From assembly GCA_001828855.1 (NCBI GenBank), contig MHZT01000003.1, forward strand, positions 62,001 to 126,000: a stretch of DNA of 64,000 nucleotides. The letters are read 5' to 3'. Shown in pieces: positions 17,309-25,341 of the stretch (positions are counted from its first letter, which is position 1; each line of letters starts with the position of its first letter). A program made the translations under genes and the position numbers. Source of the DNA: Rhodobacterales bacterium RIFCSPHIGHO2_02_FULL_62_130 (lineage in GTDB: Bacteria > Pseudomonadota > Alphaproteobacteria > Rhodobacterales > Rhodobacteraceae). Under the pieces are notes generated by a model. That model was not told the origin of the DNA, searched no databases, and saw nothing but the letters and a program-made list of their open reading frames with translations.

Positions 17309-17713
17309 ATGCTGCGGATGATCTTCATCAGCCTGCCCGTTAGCGATATCGCGCGCAGTCGCGCCTTTTATCAGGGTTTGGGCTTTGCTCTCAACGAGGC
17401 GTTCTCGGACGACACGACCGCCTGTTTCGTGGTGTCAGAGGCGATCTATTTCATGATCTCGACGCATGAGAAGTTCCAAAGCATTTCGCCCAAGCCGCTG
17501 GTCCTGCCCAGCACCGGCGCGATGTCGCTGATCGCGCTGTCGTGCGACAGCCGCGCCGAGGTGGATGCAATGACAGAGGCCGCGCTGAGGGCGGGCGGCA
17601 AGGAGTTGCACGAGGCCGAGGATATGGGATTCATGTATTCCCGCGCCTTCGAGGACCCCGACGGCAACGGCTTTGGCCCCATGTGGATGGACCCCGCCGT
17701 ATCCGGTCAGTAA
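17309..17713 (+). CDS. VOC-family (glyoxalase/bleomycin-resistance-like) protein
   Basis: I chose MLRMIFISLPVSDI, which follows CAGGAGCAAGAC; the ORF-track extension to 17246 overlaps the fabI terminator. At 134 residues it is a two-module VOC protein: the first beta-alpha-beta unit has SRAFYQGLGFALNE, and the C-terminus has RAFEDPDGNGFGPMWM. Metal-dependent members include glyoxalases and extradiol dioxygenases. The variants here resemble the PhnB/YaeR-like group of unknown substrate. It stands alone between fabI and a tRNA gene. Confidence 0.8.
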   Translation: MLRMIFISLPVSDIARSRAFYQGLGFALNEAFSDDTTACFVVSEAIYFMISTHEKFQSISPKPLVLPSTGAMSLIALSCDSRAEVDAMTEAALRAGGKELHEAEDMGFMYSRAFEDPDGNGFGPMWMDPAVSGQ

Positions 17714-17733
17714 GGCGCAATACATGGGAATTC

Positions 17734-17807
17734 TGGAGCGGGTGACGGGAATCGAACCCGTGTCTTTAGCTTGGAAGGCTAAGGTCTTACCATTACACAA
17801 CACCCGC
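17734..17807 (-). tRNA. tRNA-Gly (anticodon UCC), CCA encoded
   Basis: The reverse complement folds as a cloverleaf. The acceptor GCGGGTG pairs with CACCCGC; the D-arm region is TGTAATGGTAAGAC; the anticodon loop is CTTCCAA with anticodon TCC; the T-arm is ACGGGTTCGATTCCCGT; and TCCA is at the 3' end, so CCA is in the DNA. It reads GGA and GGG codons. Confidence 0.96.
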
Positions 17808-17937
17808 ACTGGGCATCTGATAGCATCCCCTGCGGGCAGGCTCAACACCCCTTGCACAGGTTCTATGATTTGACCGCCAAGCCAAGGCTGCGCTTGGGCG
17901 CGCTATTTCCCGCCGGTGGGCTTGCCCATAGGGCGGG

Positions 17938-17965
17938 CCTCCGGCGGGGATATTTAAGAACAGAT
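17938..17965 (+). repeat. Dispersed Rhodobacterales intergenic repeat, copy A
   Basis: The 28-bp CCTCCGGCGGGGATATTT-type unit is followed by AAGAACAGAT. It lies between tRNA-Gly and the 3' end of the nucleotidase gene. Similar units recur at 21034, 29804, 40638, 54264 and 63359. Confidence 0.75.
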
Positions 17966-17970
17966 AACGC

Positions 17971-19467
17971 CTAGCGCCCGATGATCTTGATGCGCCCTTC
18001 CACGGCGGGGGCGACGGTGCCTGTCTTTTCGACATAAGCCATCACGTCATTGGCCAGAAGGTTGCCACCGCCCGAATTGGTCAGCACGCGTCCGCCACCA
18101 AGCGCATCATAGCCGTCGCCGCCGCCAAGGATGTAGTCGTTGACCGCCACCTTGTAGAGCGTATCTGCCGCCAAAGGTGCGCCGCCGATCATGACCTCTG
18201 ACACCCGCGCACCGGCAGGGGCCGAAACATCCAGCGTAAAGCTGACGCCTGAAACCTGCGGGAATCGCCCGCTGCCCTTTTCAACCTGACTGACGCCATT
18301 TTCCAGCGCCAGCAGCAGTTGCGCGCCCGGAAGTTCTGTCAGAACGGTCACATTGCCAAAGGGCAGTTCCGTCAGGATATCCCGCCGCGTCAGTTTCATC
18401 CCTGCGTCATAGGTGCGGTCGGCGCGGATGCCGCCACCGTTCATGATCGCCACATCCGCACCCGTTGCTGCCCGCATGGCATCGGTGATCAGGTTGCCCA
18501 TGGTCGATTCTTCGCCACGAACCACATTGCGGCGGCTGTCCATCGCGGTGGTCGTGGTGCCGATCTCGACGCCCAAGGTTGCGTCCAGATCAGCCTCGAA
18601 CTTGTCGGCCAAGGCCTTTGACTCCGGATCGGGTTCGACCGCTGCCGTGTCGATAAAGCGGAAATCCGGCACCCAAGAAATCGTCCGTTCTCCGTCCTTT
18701 TCACCGACTTCGACGATCAGATCGACTGGCGTCAGGAATTGCCCGTCAATCGAGGTTTCGACATAGGCCGTCACCCCGTCATAGGCGGTGGCATAGGAAT
18801 GGTCATCGCCCGACAGGATCACATCAAAGGCATGCGAGGCAATCAGCGCGCGGTCATTCTCCATATTGGTCTGCACGACGCCTACGACAATATCCGCACC
18901 AGCCTCGCGCGCGGCGGTGGCGGCGGCGACGCCCATTTCGACTGTGGGGCCGAACTTCAGGCTACCGGTCGAGGATACCTCGGGCGAGGTATCCTGCGCC
19001 ACGGGGATCAGCGCCACTTTCAGCCCGCCGACCTCTTTCACCATCACCCCGCCCAAACCCTCAATCGGTGATCCGTCGGCGCTGGTGATGTTGATCGCGG
19101 CCCAAGGGTATTTCGAGGCCTTCAGCTTTTCGGCAAAGTTCTCGGGGCCGAAGTCGAATTCATGGTTGCCCGGCACGGCAAGGTCAAAAGGGACAAGGTT
19201 GGTCAGATCAATGGTGTTCTGGCCCTTGTCAAAGCCCGACAAAAGCGAGGGGGACAGCATATCGCCGTCAAACAGGTAAAGCGTGTTCGGGTTGGCGGCG
19301 CGTTCGGCCTTTGCCACAGCGTTCAGACGGGCAAAGCCGCCGCGCCCGTCTTCCTCGGCAAAGTTATAGACATCGCCGACGCCCAGCAGGGTCAGTTTGA
19401 CCGTTTCAGCGGCAAGCGGGGCCGGAACCAGCACGGAAAGCGCAAGAAGGGAAAGCAGGCGACTCAT
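17971..19467 (-). CDS. Secreted 5'-nucleotidase/metallophosphatase (UshA-like)
   Basis: The 498-residue protein has an N-terminal signal peptide (MSRLLSLLALSVLVPAPLAAE) and should act in the periplasm. The calcineurin-like domain shows GDV, LFDGDMLSPS and PGNHEFDFG; the C-terminal 5'-nucleotidase domain has NGGGIRADR and NDYILGGGDGYDALGG. It would hydrolyse nucleotides or UDP-sugars to scavenge phosphate and nucleosides. The first metal motif is D-V-Y where UshA has D-x-H, and the usual distal His motif is GDDHSYA, so metal coordination may differ from E. coli UshA. It stands alone and is divergent from the DUF952 gene. Confidence 0.88.
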   Translation of the reverse strand: MSRLLSLLALSVLVPAPLAAETVKLTLLGVGDVYNFAEEDGRGGFARLNAVAKAERAANPNTLYLFDGDMLSPSLLSGFDKGQNTIDLTNLVPFDLAVPGNHEFDFGPENFAEKLKASKYPWAAINITSADGSPIEGLGGVMVKEVGGLKVALIPVAQDTSPEVSSTGSLKFGPTVEMGVAAATAAREAGADIVVGVVQTNMENDRALIASHAFDVILSGDDHSYATAYDGVTAYVETSIDGQFLTPVDLIVEVGEKDGERTISWVPDFRFIDTAAVEPDPESKALADKFEADLDATLGVEIGTTTTAMDSRRNVVRGEESTMGNLITDAMRAATGADVAIMNGGGIRADRTYDAGMKLTRRDILTELPFGNVTVLTELPGAQLLLALENGVSQVEKGSGRFPQVSGVSFTLDVSAPAGARVSEVMIGGAPLAADTLYKVAVNDYILGGGDGYDALGGGRVLTNSGGGNLLANDVMAYVEKTGTVAPAVEGRIKIIGR

Positions 19468-19603
19468 CGGGGAACCTTTCTATGGCGGATCAAATGCGAA
19501 AAGGGTCTGCCCAAGGTTCGGGCTTGTCAAAACCTTTCGCGCGGGCGCGTAACATCTGCATGACCCCGTTGACCAAAGCCGCCCAAAGGGGCATCACCGG
19601 CCC

Positions 19604-19942
19604 ATGCTGATATACAAGATCTTCCGCCGCCCCGAATGGGATGCCTTCCGCGCCGCAGGCCAGACAGTGGGTGCGCCCGTCGATCTGGCCGACGGCTTCA
19701 TCCATTTCTCTGCGTCACCGCAACTGGCCGAAACAGCCGCGAAATACTTCGCCGATATCAGCGATCTGGTGCTGGTGGCCTGTGACGCGGACCGTCTGGG
19801 CGAGTCGCTGAAATGGGAGCCATCGCGGGGCGGGGCGTTGTTCCCGCATCTGTATCGCAATCTGCGGCTGGACGAGGTGGTCTGGGATAAATCCCTGCCG
19901 TTGGGGGCGACAGGGCATATCTTTCCGGAAGGTGTATTTTGA
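19604..19942 (+). CDS. DUF952 family protein
   Basis: The 112-residue protein has the family features of this small domain: an N-terminal [12 protein letters not shown], then [20 protein letters not shown] and the C-terminal [14 protein letters not shown] know of no established reaction, although the fold resembles ADP-ribosyl-transferase-like proteins. Its TGA overlaps the TTG start of pyrD, so the two are translated together. This pairing with pyrD is common in the order. Confidence 0.85.
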   Translation: MLIYKIFRRPEWDAFRAAGQTVGAPVDLADGFIHFSASPQLAETAAKYFADISDLVLVACDADRLGESLKWEPSRGGALFPHLYRNLRLDEVVWDKSLPLGATGHIFPEGVF

Positions 19943-21000
19943 GCCTGATCGAATCCTTGGGATTGGCGGCGCTGCACCGGCTTGACCCCGAACGCGCGCA
20001 TGGGCTGTCACTGCGGGCGCTGTCGGCGGGGTTGGTGCCGCTGTCCGGTGTCGTCACATCGTCGCGGCTGGCGACGCGGGTTGCGGGGCTTGATCTGCCC
20101 AATCCGGTGGGGCTTGCGGCGGGGTTCGACAAGAACGCCACCGCGATTGCGCCGCTGTCGCGCGCAGGCTTTGGTTTTATCGAGGTCGGGGCCGCCACGC
20201 CGCGCCCGCAACCGGGCAATCCGCAGCCGCGTCTGTTCCGGCTGACCGAGGATCGTGCCGCGATCAACCGTTTTGGCTTTAACAACGAAGGCGCCGATGC
20301 GATCGGCGCAAGGCTTGCCGCGCGCAAGCGGGGCGCGGTGCCGGTCGGGCTAAACCTTGGCGCGAACAAGGATAGCACGGATCGGGCCGCCGATTTCGCA
20401 CGGGTGCTGGCGGTCTGCGGGCCGCATGTCGATTTTGCGACCGTCAATGTCAGTTCCCCGAACACCGAGAAATTGCGCGACCTTCAGGGCCGCGCGGCAC
20501 TGTCGGCCTTGCTGGCAGGGGTGATGGAGACGCGGGCGGGGCTTGTCCGACCGATCCCGGTTTTCCTGAAAATCGCGCCGGATCTGACGCCGGATGAATT
20601 GGCCGAGATTGCCGAAGTTGCGCTGGCCGCAGGGTTGGCAGGGATCATAGCCACCAACACCACCCTGTCGCGCGAAGGTTTGAAAAGTGCGGATCGGACT
20701 CAGATGGGCGGGCTTTCGGGCGCGCCACTGTTCGAAAAATCGACGCGCATTCTGGCGCAGCTTTCCCAACTGACCGATGGCAAGCTGCCTCTGATCGGGG
20801 TGGGCGGCATTTCCACGCCCGAACAGGCCTATGCCAAAATACGCGCGGGCGCGTCTGCGGTGCAGTTCTACACGGCGATGGTCTACGAAGGCCTGTCGCT
20901 TGCGCCCCGCATCGCGCGCGGGCTGGATGCGCTTTTGGCGCGCGACGGATTTGCCAATGTGGCAGCGGCTGTCGGCACCGGGCGCGGCGAATGGCTGTAA
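19939..21000 (+). CDS. pyrD: Dihydroorotate dehydrogenase (quinone), class 2
   Basis: The 353-residue flavoprotein oxidises dihydroorotate to orotate in pyrimidine synthesis, passing electrons to membrane quinone. Features: [17 protein letters not shown] (N-terminal membrane-associating helix), [44 protein letters not shown] with the class-2 Ser base, and GVGGIST (FMN phosphate site). The start is TTG at 19939, overlapping the upstream stop as TTGA and preceded by GGAAGG at good spacing. Confidence 0.95.
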   Translation: MSLIESLGLAALHRLDPERAHGLSLRALSAGLVPLSGVVTSSRLATRVAGLDLPNPVGLAAGFDKNATAIAPLSRAGFGFIEVGAATPRPQPGNPQPRLFRLTEDRAAINRFGFNNEGADAIGARLAARKRGAVPVGLNLGANKDSTDRAADFARVLAVCGPHVDFATVNVSSPNTEKLRDLQGRAALSALLAGVMETRAGLVRPIPVFLKIAPDLTPDELAEIAEVALAAGLAGIIATNTTLSREGLKSADRTQMGGLSGAPLFEKSTRILAQLSQLTDGKLPLIGVGGISTPEQAYAKIRAGASAVQFYTAMVYEGLSLAPRIARGLDALLARDGFANVAAAVGTGRGEWL

Positions 21001-21033
21001 TCGCAAATCGCCCGTTTGCTCCGACTGTCGAAG

Positions 21034-21113
21034 CCTCCGGCGGGGATATTTGAACGAAGAGGATCGGGGGAACCAGATTTCCCCATCCTCTTCGCTTAAA
21101 TATCCTCGGGGGG
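21034..21113. repeat. Large hairpin made of two inverted repeat copies between pyrD and trpB (copy B)
   Basis: GATATTTGAACGAAGAGGAT (21045-21064) pairs with ATCCTCTTCGCTTAAATATC (21085-21104) at 18 of 20 positions, and the loop side carries GGGGAA and TTCCCC. It opens with CCTCCGGCGGG and closes with CCTCGGGGGG. It may stop pyrD transcription or be a mobile REP-like unit. Confidence 0.75.
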
Positions 21114-21203
21114 TGAGCGCGGAACGCGCGAGGGGGCCGACAGCCCCCTTTTCCCCAGCCGCCAAGGGCGCTACATCGGATAGCGGAACAAGGGAGATCA
21201 GCG

Positions 21204-22436
21204 ATGGCCGAGGACGGGATCAACAGCTTTATGACGGGACCGGATGAACAGGGCCGCTTTGGCATGTTCGGCGGGCGGTTTGTGTCGGAAACCCTGATGC
21301 CGCTGATCCTTGATCTGGAAGAGCGTTATGAGTTTGCCAAGACCGATCCGACCTTCTGGGCGGAAATGGACTGGTTGTGGAAGCATTACGTGGGCCGCCC
21401 CAGCCCGCTGTATTATGCAGAACGGCTGACGCAGCATCTGGGCGGTGCCAAAATCTACATGAAGCGGGACGAGCTGAACCACACCGGCGCGCACAAGATC
21501 AACAACGTGCTGGGCCAGATCATCCTTGCCCGCCGCATGGGCAAGACGCGGATCATCGCGGAAACTGGTGCGGGGCAGCATGGCGTGGCGACGGCGACGG
21601 TCTGCGCCAAGTTCGGCCTGCAATGTGTGGTCTATATGGGCGCGCATGATGTGGAACGTCAGGCACCGAACGTGTTCCGTATGCGCCTGCTGGGTGCCGA
21701 GGTGATTCCGGTCACCTCGGGCCGTGGCACGCTGAAGGATGCTATGAACGATGCGCTGCGCGATTGGGTCACCAATGTGCGCGACACCTTCTATTGCATC
21801 GGCACCGTGGCGGGGCCGCATCCATATCCGGCGATGGTGCGCGATTTCCAAAGCATCATCGGCAAGGAAGTCCGCTGGCAACTGGCGGAACAAGAGGGCG
21901 AGGGGCGTCTGCCCGATACCGTGATCGCGGCCATCGGCGGCGGGTCCAACGCGATGGGGCTGTTCTATCCCTTCCTTGACGACCCATCGGTAAACATCAT
22001 CGGGGTCGAGGCGGGCGGCAAGGGTGTTGACGACCGCATGCAGCATTGTGCCTCACTGACCGGCGGGCGTCCGGGTGTGCTGCACGGCAACCGTACTTAC
22101 CTGTTGCAAGACCCTGACGGGCAGATCTTGGAAGGCTTCTCGATCTCGGCCGGTCTGGACTATCCGGGCATCGGGCCAGAACATTCGTGGCTGCACGATA
22201 CGGGCCGCGCGCAATATGTCAGCATCACCGATGCCGAGGCGCTGGAGGCGTTCCAACTGTCCTGCAAGCTGGAGGGAATCATCCCTGCGCTGGAGCCGTC
22301 ACACGCTTTGGCGCATGTGATGAAGATCGCGCCGACCCTGCCGGCAGACCATATCATCGTGATGAATATGTGCGGGCGGGGCGACAAGGACATTTTCACT
22401 GTCGCCAAGCACCTTGACTTTGACATGAAGATCTAA
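21204..22436 (+). CDS. trpB: Tryptophan synthase beta subunit
   Basis: The 410-residue PLP enzyme condenses indole and serine to tryptophan. The PLP Lys is in [14 protein letters not shown], the substrate loop is [13 protein letters not shown], and the phosphate loop is [10 protein letters not shown]. The start MAEDGINSF follows AAGGGAGATCAGCG. No trpA or trpF lies next to it in this window, so the alpha subunit must be encoded elsewhere. A strong hairpin follows the stop. Confidence 0.96.
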   Translation: MAEDGINSFMTGPDEQGRFGMFGGRFVSETLMPLILDLEERYEFAKTDPTFWAEMDWLWKHYVGRPSPLYYAERLTQHLGGAKIYMKRDELNHTGAHKINNVLGQIILARRMGKTRIIAETGAGQHGVATATVCAKFGLQCVVYMGAHDVERQAPNVFRMRLLGAEVIPVTSGRGTLKDAMNDALRDWVTNVRDTFYCIGTVAGPHPYPAMVRDFQSIIGKEVRWQLAEQEGEGRLPDTVIAAIGGGSNAMGLFYPFLDDPSVNIIGVEAGGKGVDDRMQHCASLTGGRPGVLHGNRTYLLQDPDGQILEGFSISAGLDYPGIGPEHSWLHDTGRAQYVSITDAEALEAFQLSCKLEGIIPALEPSHALAHVMKIAPTLPADHIIVMNMCGRGDKDIFTVAKHLDFDMKI

Positions 22437-22467
22437 ACTTTTGGCCGAGATTCGGCAAAGTGATGAC

Positions 22468-22503
22468 ATCAAAGGCCCCGCCGGAATCGGTGGGGCCTTT
22501 GAT
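22468..22503 (+). terminator. Terminator-like hairpin after trpB
   Basis: ATCAAAGGCCCCGCC pairs with GGTGGGGCCTTTGAT (15 bp, one G-T pair) around a 6-nt loop. There is no long T run, so it could also protect the 3' end. Confidence 0.75.
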
Positions 22504-22710
22504 GTTTCAGACCAACGTCCTAAAAAAATACGACTTTCGCCCCCAATTCCGCATAAACTCGGGTTTATTCGAACAAACCGCAGGCCCATTTCGGCTTCCT
22601 AAACGCCAGTTCAATTGGCAGCGCCGAAAATTCCCGGCTTTGTGACCTCACCGCCAACAACCGACGACCGGCGGATCGGATCGAAACCACACACATTTAC
22701 GGAGTTCAGC

Positions 22711-23190
22711 ATGAAGCGTATCTTTGCTCTGGCCGCAGCGTTTGCCCTGTCGGGCAGCATGGCCCTTGCCGCCATTACGGCAGAAGACGTCGTCAAGACC
22801 TATCAGGACGCGGGCTATGTCCGCATCGAGGTTGAAACCGGCCCGACCCAGATCAAGGTTGAAGCCTACAAGGATGGCGCCAAGATTGAAGTCGTCTACG
22901 ACAAGGAAACCGGTGCCGAACTGAAGTCCGAAAGCTATACGCTGGACCCCAGCATTCTGGTGTCGCCCGGCGTCGAGATGAAGACCGATGACGACGATTT
23001 CCTCGATGACGATGAAGATGACGAAGAGGATGATCTGGACGACGATCTGGATGATGATCTGGACGACGACAGCGACGACTCGGACGATGACAGCGACGAC
23101 GATTCGGACGATGACAGCGGCGATGACTCGGATGATGACAGCAATGACTCGGACGACGACAGCAATGACAGCGACGGCGACGACGACTGA
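22711..23190 (+). CDS. Secreted PepSY-like protein with Asp/Ser-rich tail
   Basis: I chose MKRIFALAAAFALSGSMALAA behind ACGGAGTTCAGC. The ORF-track start at 22615 only adds upstream sequence. The 159-residue protein has a signal peptide (residues 1-20), one PepSY-like module (about 22-80: VVKTYQDAGYVRIEVETGPTQ, then VVYDKETGAEL), and from about residue 90 a low-complexity tail of Asp with Ser and Asn (DDDSDD units). A tail this acidic could bind Ca2+ or other cations in the periplasm; that is inference. The next gene is a paralog of the same layout. Confidence 0.8.
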   Translation: MKRIFALAAAFALSGSMALAAITAEDVVKTYQDAGYVRIEVETGPTQIKVEAYKDGAKIEVVYDKETGAELKSESYTLDPSILVSPGVEMKTDDDDFLDDDEDDEEDDLDDDLDDDLDDDSDDSDDDSDDDSDDDSGDDSDDDSNDSDDDSNDSDGDDD

Positions 23191-23271
23191 TCACTGAATA
23201 AAGACGTTGTGCGGCCTCTGGACCTTGGCTATTGCCTAGGGGCAGGGGCCGCCTTTGTATGGAGTAAAACT

Positions 23272-23763
23272 ATGAAGCGCGGGCAATTTGTTGGCCTGTT
23301 ACTGGCGGGAGCCATGTGGGCGACCACCTCGTTTGCTGCGGGTTATGCCGACATGATCGTGCAGCAGTTGCAGGCTGACGGCTATTCAAACATCGTGGTC
23401 GAGTCGACGTGGCTGGGGCGTATCCGCATCACCGCGATGTCGGCAGATGGTGCGCGCGAGATTATCCTGAACCCAAGCACGGGCGAAATCCTGCGCGATC
23501 TGTGGCTTGCCGAGAGTGGCGCTGCAGGTGGGGTGCCGATCATAAAAGGCAGCCTGACGACCCCCGGAACAACGACTGGCACGACGACCGGAACAACCAC
23601 GGGAACAACGACTGGCACGACCACGGGTGGCACCACGGGAACAGGCACGGGAACCGGGTCGGTCGATGACGATACCGATGACGACTCGAGCGACGACGAT
23701 CAAGACGATGACTCGGATGATGACAGTGACGACGACTCGGGTGACGACAGCGATGAGGATTGA
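23272..23763 (+). CDS. Secreted PepSY-like protein with Thr/Gly repeats and Asp-rich tail
   Basis: The start MKRGQFVGLLLAGAMWATTSFAAG lies behind ATGGAGTAAAACT. The 163-residue protein parallels its neighbour: signal peptide, PepSY-like segment (MIVQQLQADGYSNIVVESTWLGR to LNPSTGEILRD), then a TTTG repeat region (about residues 102-125), then an Asp-rich tail. The TTTG repeat is also a DNA tandem repeat and could slip in length. It is followed 15 bp later by a membrane LuxR-type regulator. The two secreted proteins look like a duplication with different linkers. Confidence 0.8.
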   Translation: MKRGQFVGLLLAGAMWATTSFAAGYADMIVQQLQADGYSNIVVESTWLGRIRITAMSADGAREIILNPSTGEILRDLWLAESGAAGGVPIIKGSLTTPGTTTGTTTGTTTGTTTGTTTGGTTGTGTGTGSVDDDTDDDSSDDDQDDDSDDDSDDDSGDDSDED

Positions 23764-23778
23764 TCGGGGGCTGTCTGC

Positions 23779-24297
23779 GTGAGAAATCGTCTGGTCATAG
23801 GGTCCGTTCTGGCCGTTCAGTCCGCTTGTGCGTTTTTCTTTGTATCGGATATTTTGACGTCTGTGCTTGGGCTTGAAGTGCAGCCCCTTGCGTGGGAACT
23901 GCGCGAATTGCTTGAGATCGGTGCCTCGCTGGGCCTGATCCTTGGGGTCTTCTCGGGTGCGCTGATGCTGACCGCGACCATCCGCAGCCGCAATCTGGCC
24001 GAGGAACGCCTGCGCCGTGCGTCGGGCGTGTTCATGGACCTGCTGGAAGAACGCTTTACCGAATGGGGCCTGACCAAGGCCGAGCGGGATGTGGCGCTGT
24101 TCGCGATCAAGGGCATGTCGACGGCGGAAATCGCGGTGCTGCGCTCCACCTCCGAAGGCACCGTCAAGGCTCAGACCAATGCGATTTACCGCAAGGCAGG
24201 GGTCAGCGGGCGGTCACAACTTCTTAGCCTGTTCATCGATGACCTGATGCGGGACACCGGCACCCTGCGGCCGGCACAGCCTCAATCCGCAGCATAA
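23779..24297 (+). CDS. Membrane-anchored LuxR-type helix-turn-helix regulator
   Basis: The 172-residue protein starts with GTG (MRNRLVIGSVLAVQSAC). Two hydrophobic segments (about residues 5-27 and 43-65) are followed by a coiled stretch (IRSRNLAEERLRR) and a C-terminal LuxR/GerE-type helix-turn-helix (about 98-155: WGLTKAERDVALFAIKGMST, then GTVKAQTNAIYRKAGVSG). There is no receiver domain, so the signal probably comes through the membrane part. It lies 15 bp after the second acidic secreted protein and may be one unit with both. Its stop overlaps the convergent DUF2237 gene by 16 bp. Confidence 0.82.
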   Translation: MRNRLVIGSVLAVQSACAFFFVSDILTSVLGLEVQPLAWELRELLEIGASLGLILGVFSGALMLTATIRSRNLAEERLRRASGVFMDLLEERFTEWGLTKAERDVALFAIKGMSTAEIAVLRSTSEGTVKAQTNAIYRKAGVSGRSQLLSLFIDDLMRDTGTLRPAQPQSAA

Positions 24298-24650
24298 AGC
24301 CGCAGGATTTCCAGCGGCACGATATCCAGCGTGCGTTTATGGGTGGCCGCCAGCCGCACCTTGGGCGCGGCCCCTTCCTCATGTGCCTGATAGAAACGGG
24401 CGGCGCAAAGGCACCACTGGTCGCCCGCCTTTAGCCCTGCAAAGCCGTATTCGGGGCGCGGGGTGGACAGATCGTTGCCCAGATATTTCGACATCGCCAG
24501 AAACTCGTCGGTCATCAGGGCGCAAACCGTGTGAAGACCGCGATCCATCGGGCCGGTATCGCAGCAGCCATTGCGATAGAAGCCGGTGACGGGTGCTGTC
24601 GAGCAAGCCTTCAGCGTCCCGCCCAGCACGTTGATCGAGTCTTCCTTCAT
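24282..24650 (-). CDS. DUF2237 family protein
   Basis: About 122 residues from MKEDSINVLGGTLKACS. The ORF-track version to 24878 adds sequence that belongs to the globin gene in another frame. Conserved features are GFYRNGCCDTG, HTVCALMTDEFL and GDQWCLCAARFYQA, with several Cys residues that could bind metal. The function is not known to me. It ends inside the end of the membrane regulator gene, tail to tail. Confidence 0.82.
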   Translation of the reverse strand: MKEDSINVLGGTLKACSTAPVTGFYRNGCCDTGPMDRGLHTVCALMTDEFLAMSKYLGNDLSTPRPEYGFAGLKAGDQWCLCAARFYQAHEEGAAPKVRLAATHKRTLDIVPLEILRLYAAD

Positions 24651-24702
24651 GGCGTTGCCCCCTTTTGCGGCCACCCTAACGCCTTTGGGGGGCGGCGCAA
24701 CC

Positions 24703-25101
24703 TTAGCCAAATGTCGGCGGCCCTTCGCCTTCGCCCATTCCCATCCGCAAACCCCGCCCGATGCGATGCGCCAGCGCCGACCACGCCTGCGCCAGCTCGG
24801 GCGGCAATTCACGCCGCAGAACGGAGTCGAACAGGCCCAGCCAGACCTCGAACATCGGGCCATGCACATTGCCCGCATTGCGATGCACCATCAGCGGATT
24901 GCCGTCATAGCTGCGCTCGAACAGGATCGCGTTGCGCCAGAAGCGGGCAATCTTGGCCTCATGCGCGGGCCAGTCGCGGACATGGGCTGCGAAAACCGGA
25001 CCAAGGCCGGGATGGGTGCGGATCACGGCGTAGAATTCGGCCACCACGGCATCGATCTGGTCGGCTGAGATGGGAAAGCGGGGGGGCAGGGCGTTTGACA
25101 T
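24703..25101 (-). CDS. Group III truncated hemoglobin
   Basis: About 132 residues from MSNALPPRFPISAD; the ORF-track start at 25839 is an artefact of a shared frame with ileS. The region FWRNAILFERSYDGNPLMVHRNAG is characteristic of group III (TrHbP) globins, with the proximal His further on in the helical segment. Such proteins bind heme and small gases; their roles in the cell vary and are often unclear. It diverges from ileS. Confidence 0.86.
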   Translation of the reverse strand: MSNALPPRFPISADQIDAVVAEFYAVIRTHPGLGPVFAAHVRDWPAHEAKIARFWRNAILFERSYDGNPLMVHRNAGNVHGPMFEVWLGLFDSVLRRELPPELAQAWSALAHRIGRGLRMGMGEGEGPPTFG

Positions 25102-25341
25102 GGCCCTATGTTGCGCCAATCGGGCTGGGGGGCAACGTGGCCCCCCGTCGCAGGATGGCCGTCGCAGGATGGCCGCCGCACCTTTACCCCGCGCCGCCCT
25201 TTTTCTATAAGGCGGGCCATGAGCCGCATATCCGTGCCCCTCCATCGAATTATCGGCCCGGCGTCCTGATCCGTTCAGGCGCCGGGACATTGGCGCTTGC
25301 CGCCCTGCCGAACCCCAGACACCATGCCAAGGACCGCCCCG

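Noticed and set aside
23571-23760. CRISPR-like or intergenic satellite repeat
   Set aside because: The repeats are in frame, encode Thr/Gly and then Asp/Ser runs in a protein with a signal peptide, and have no spacers.
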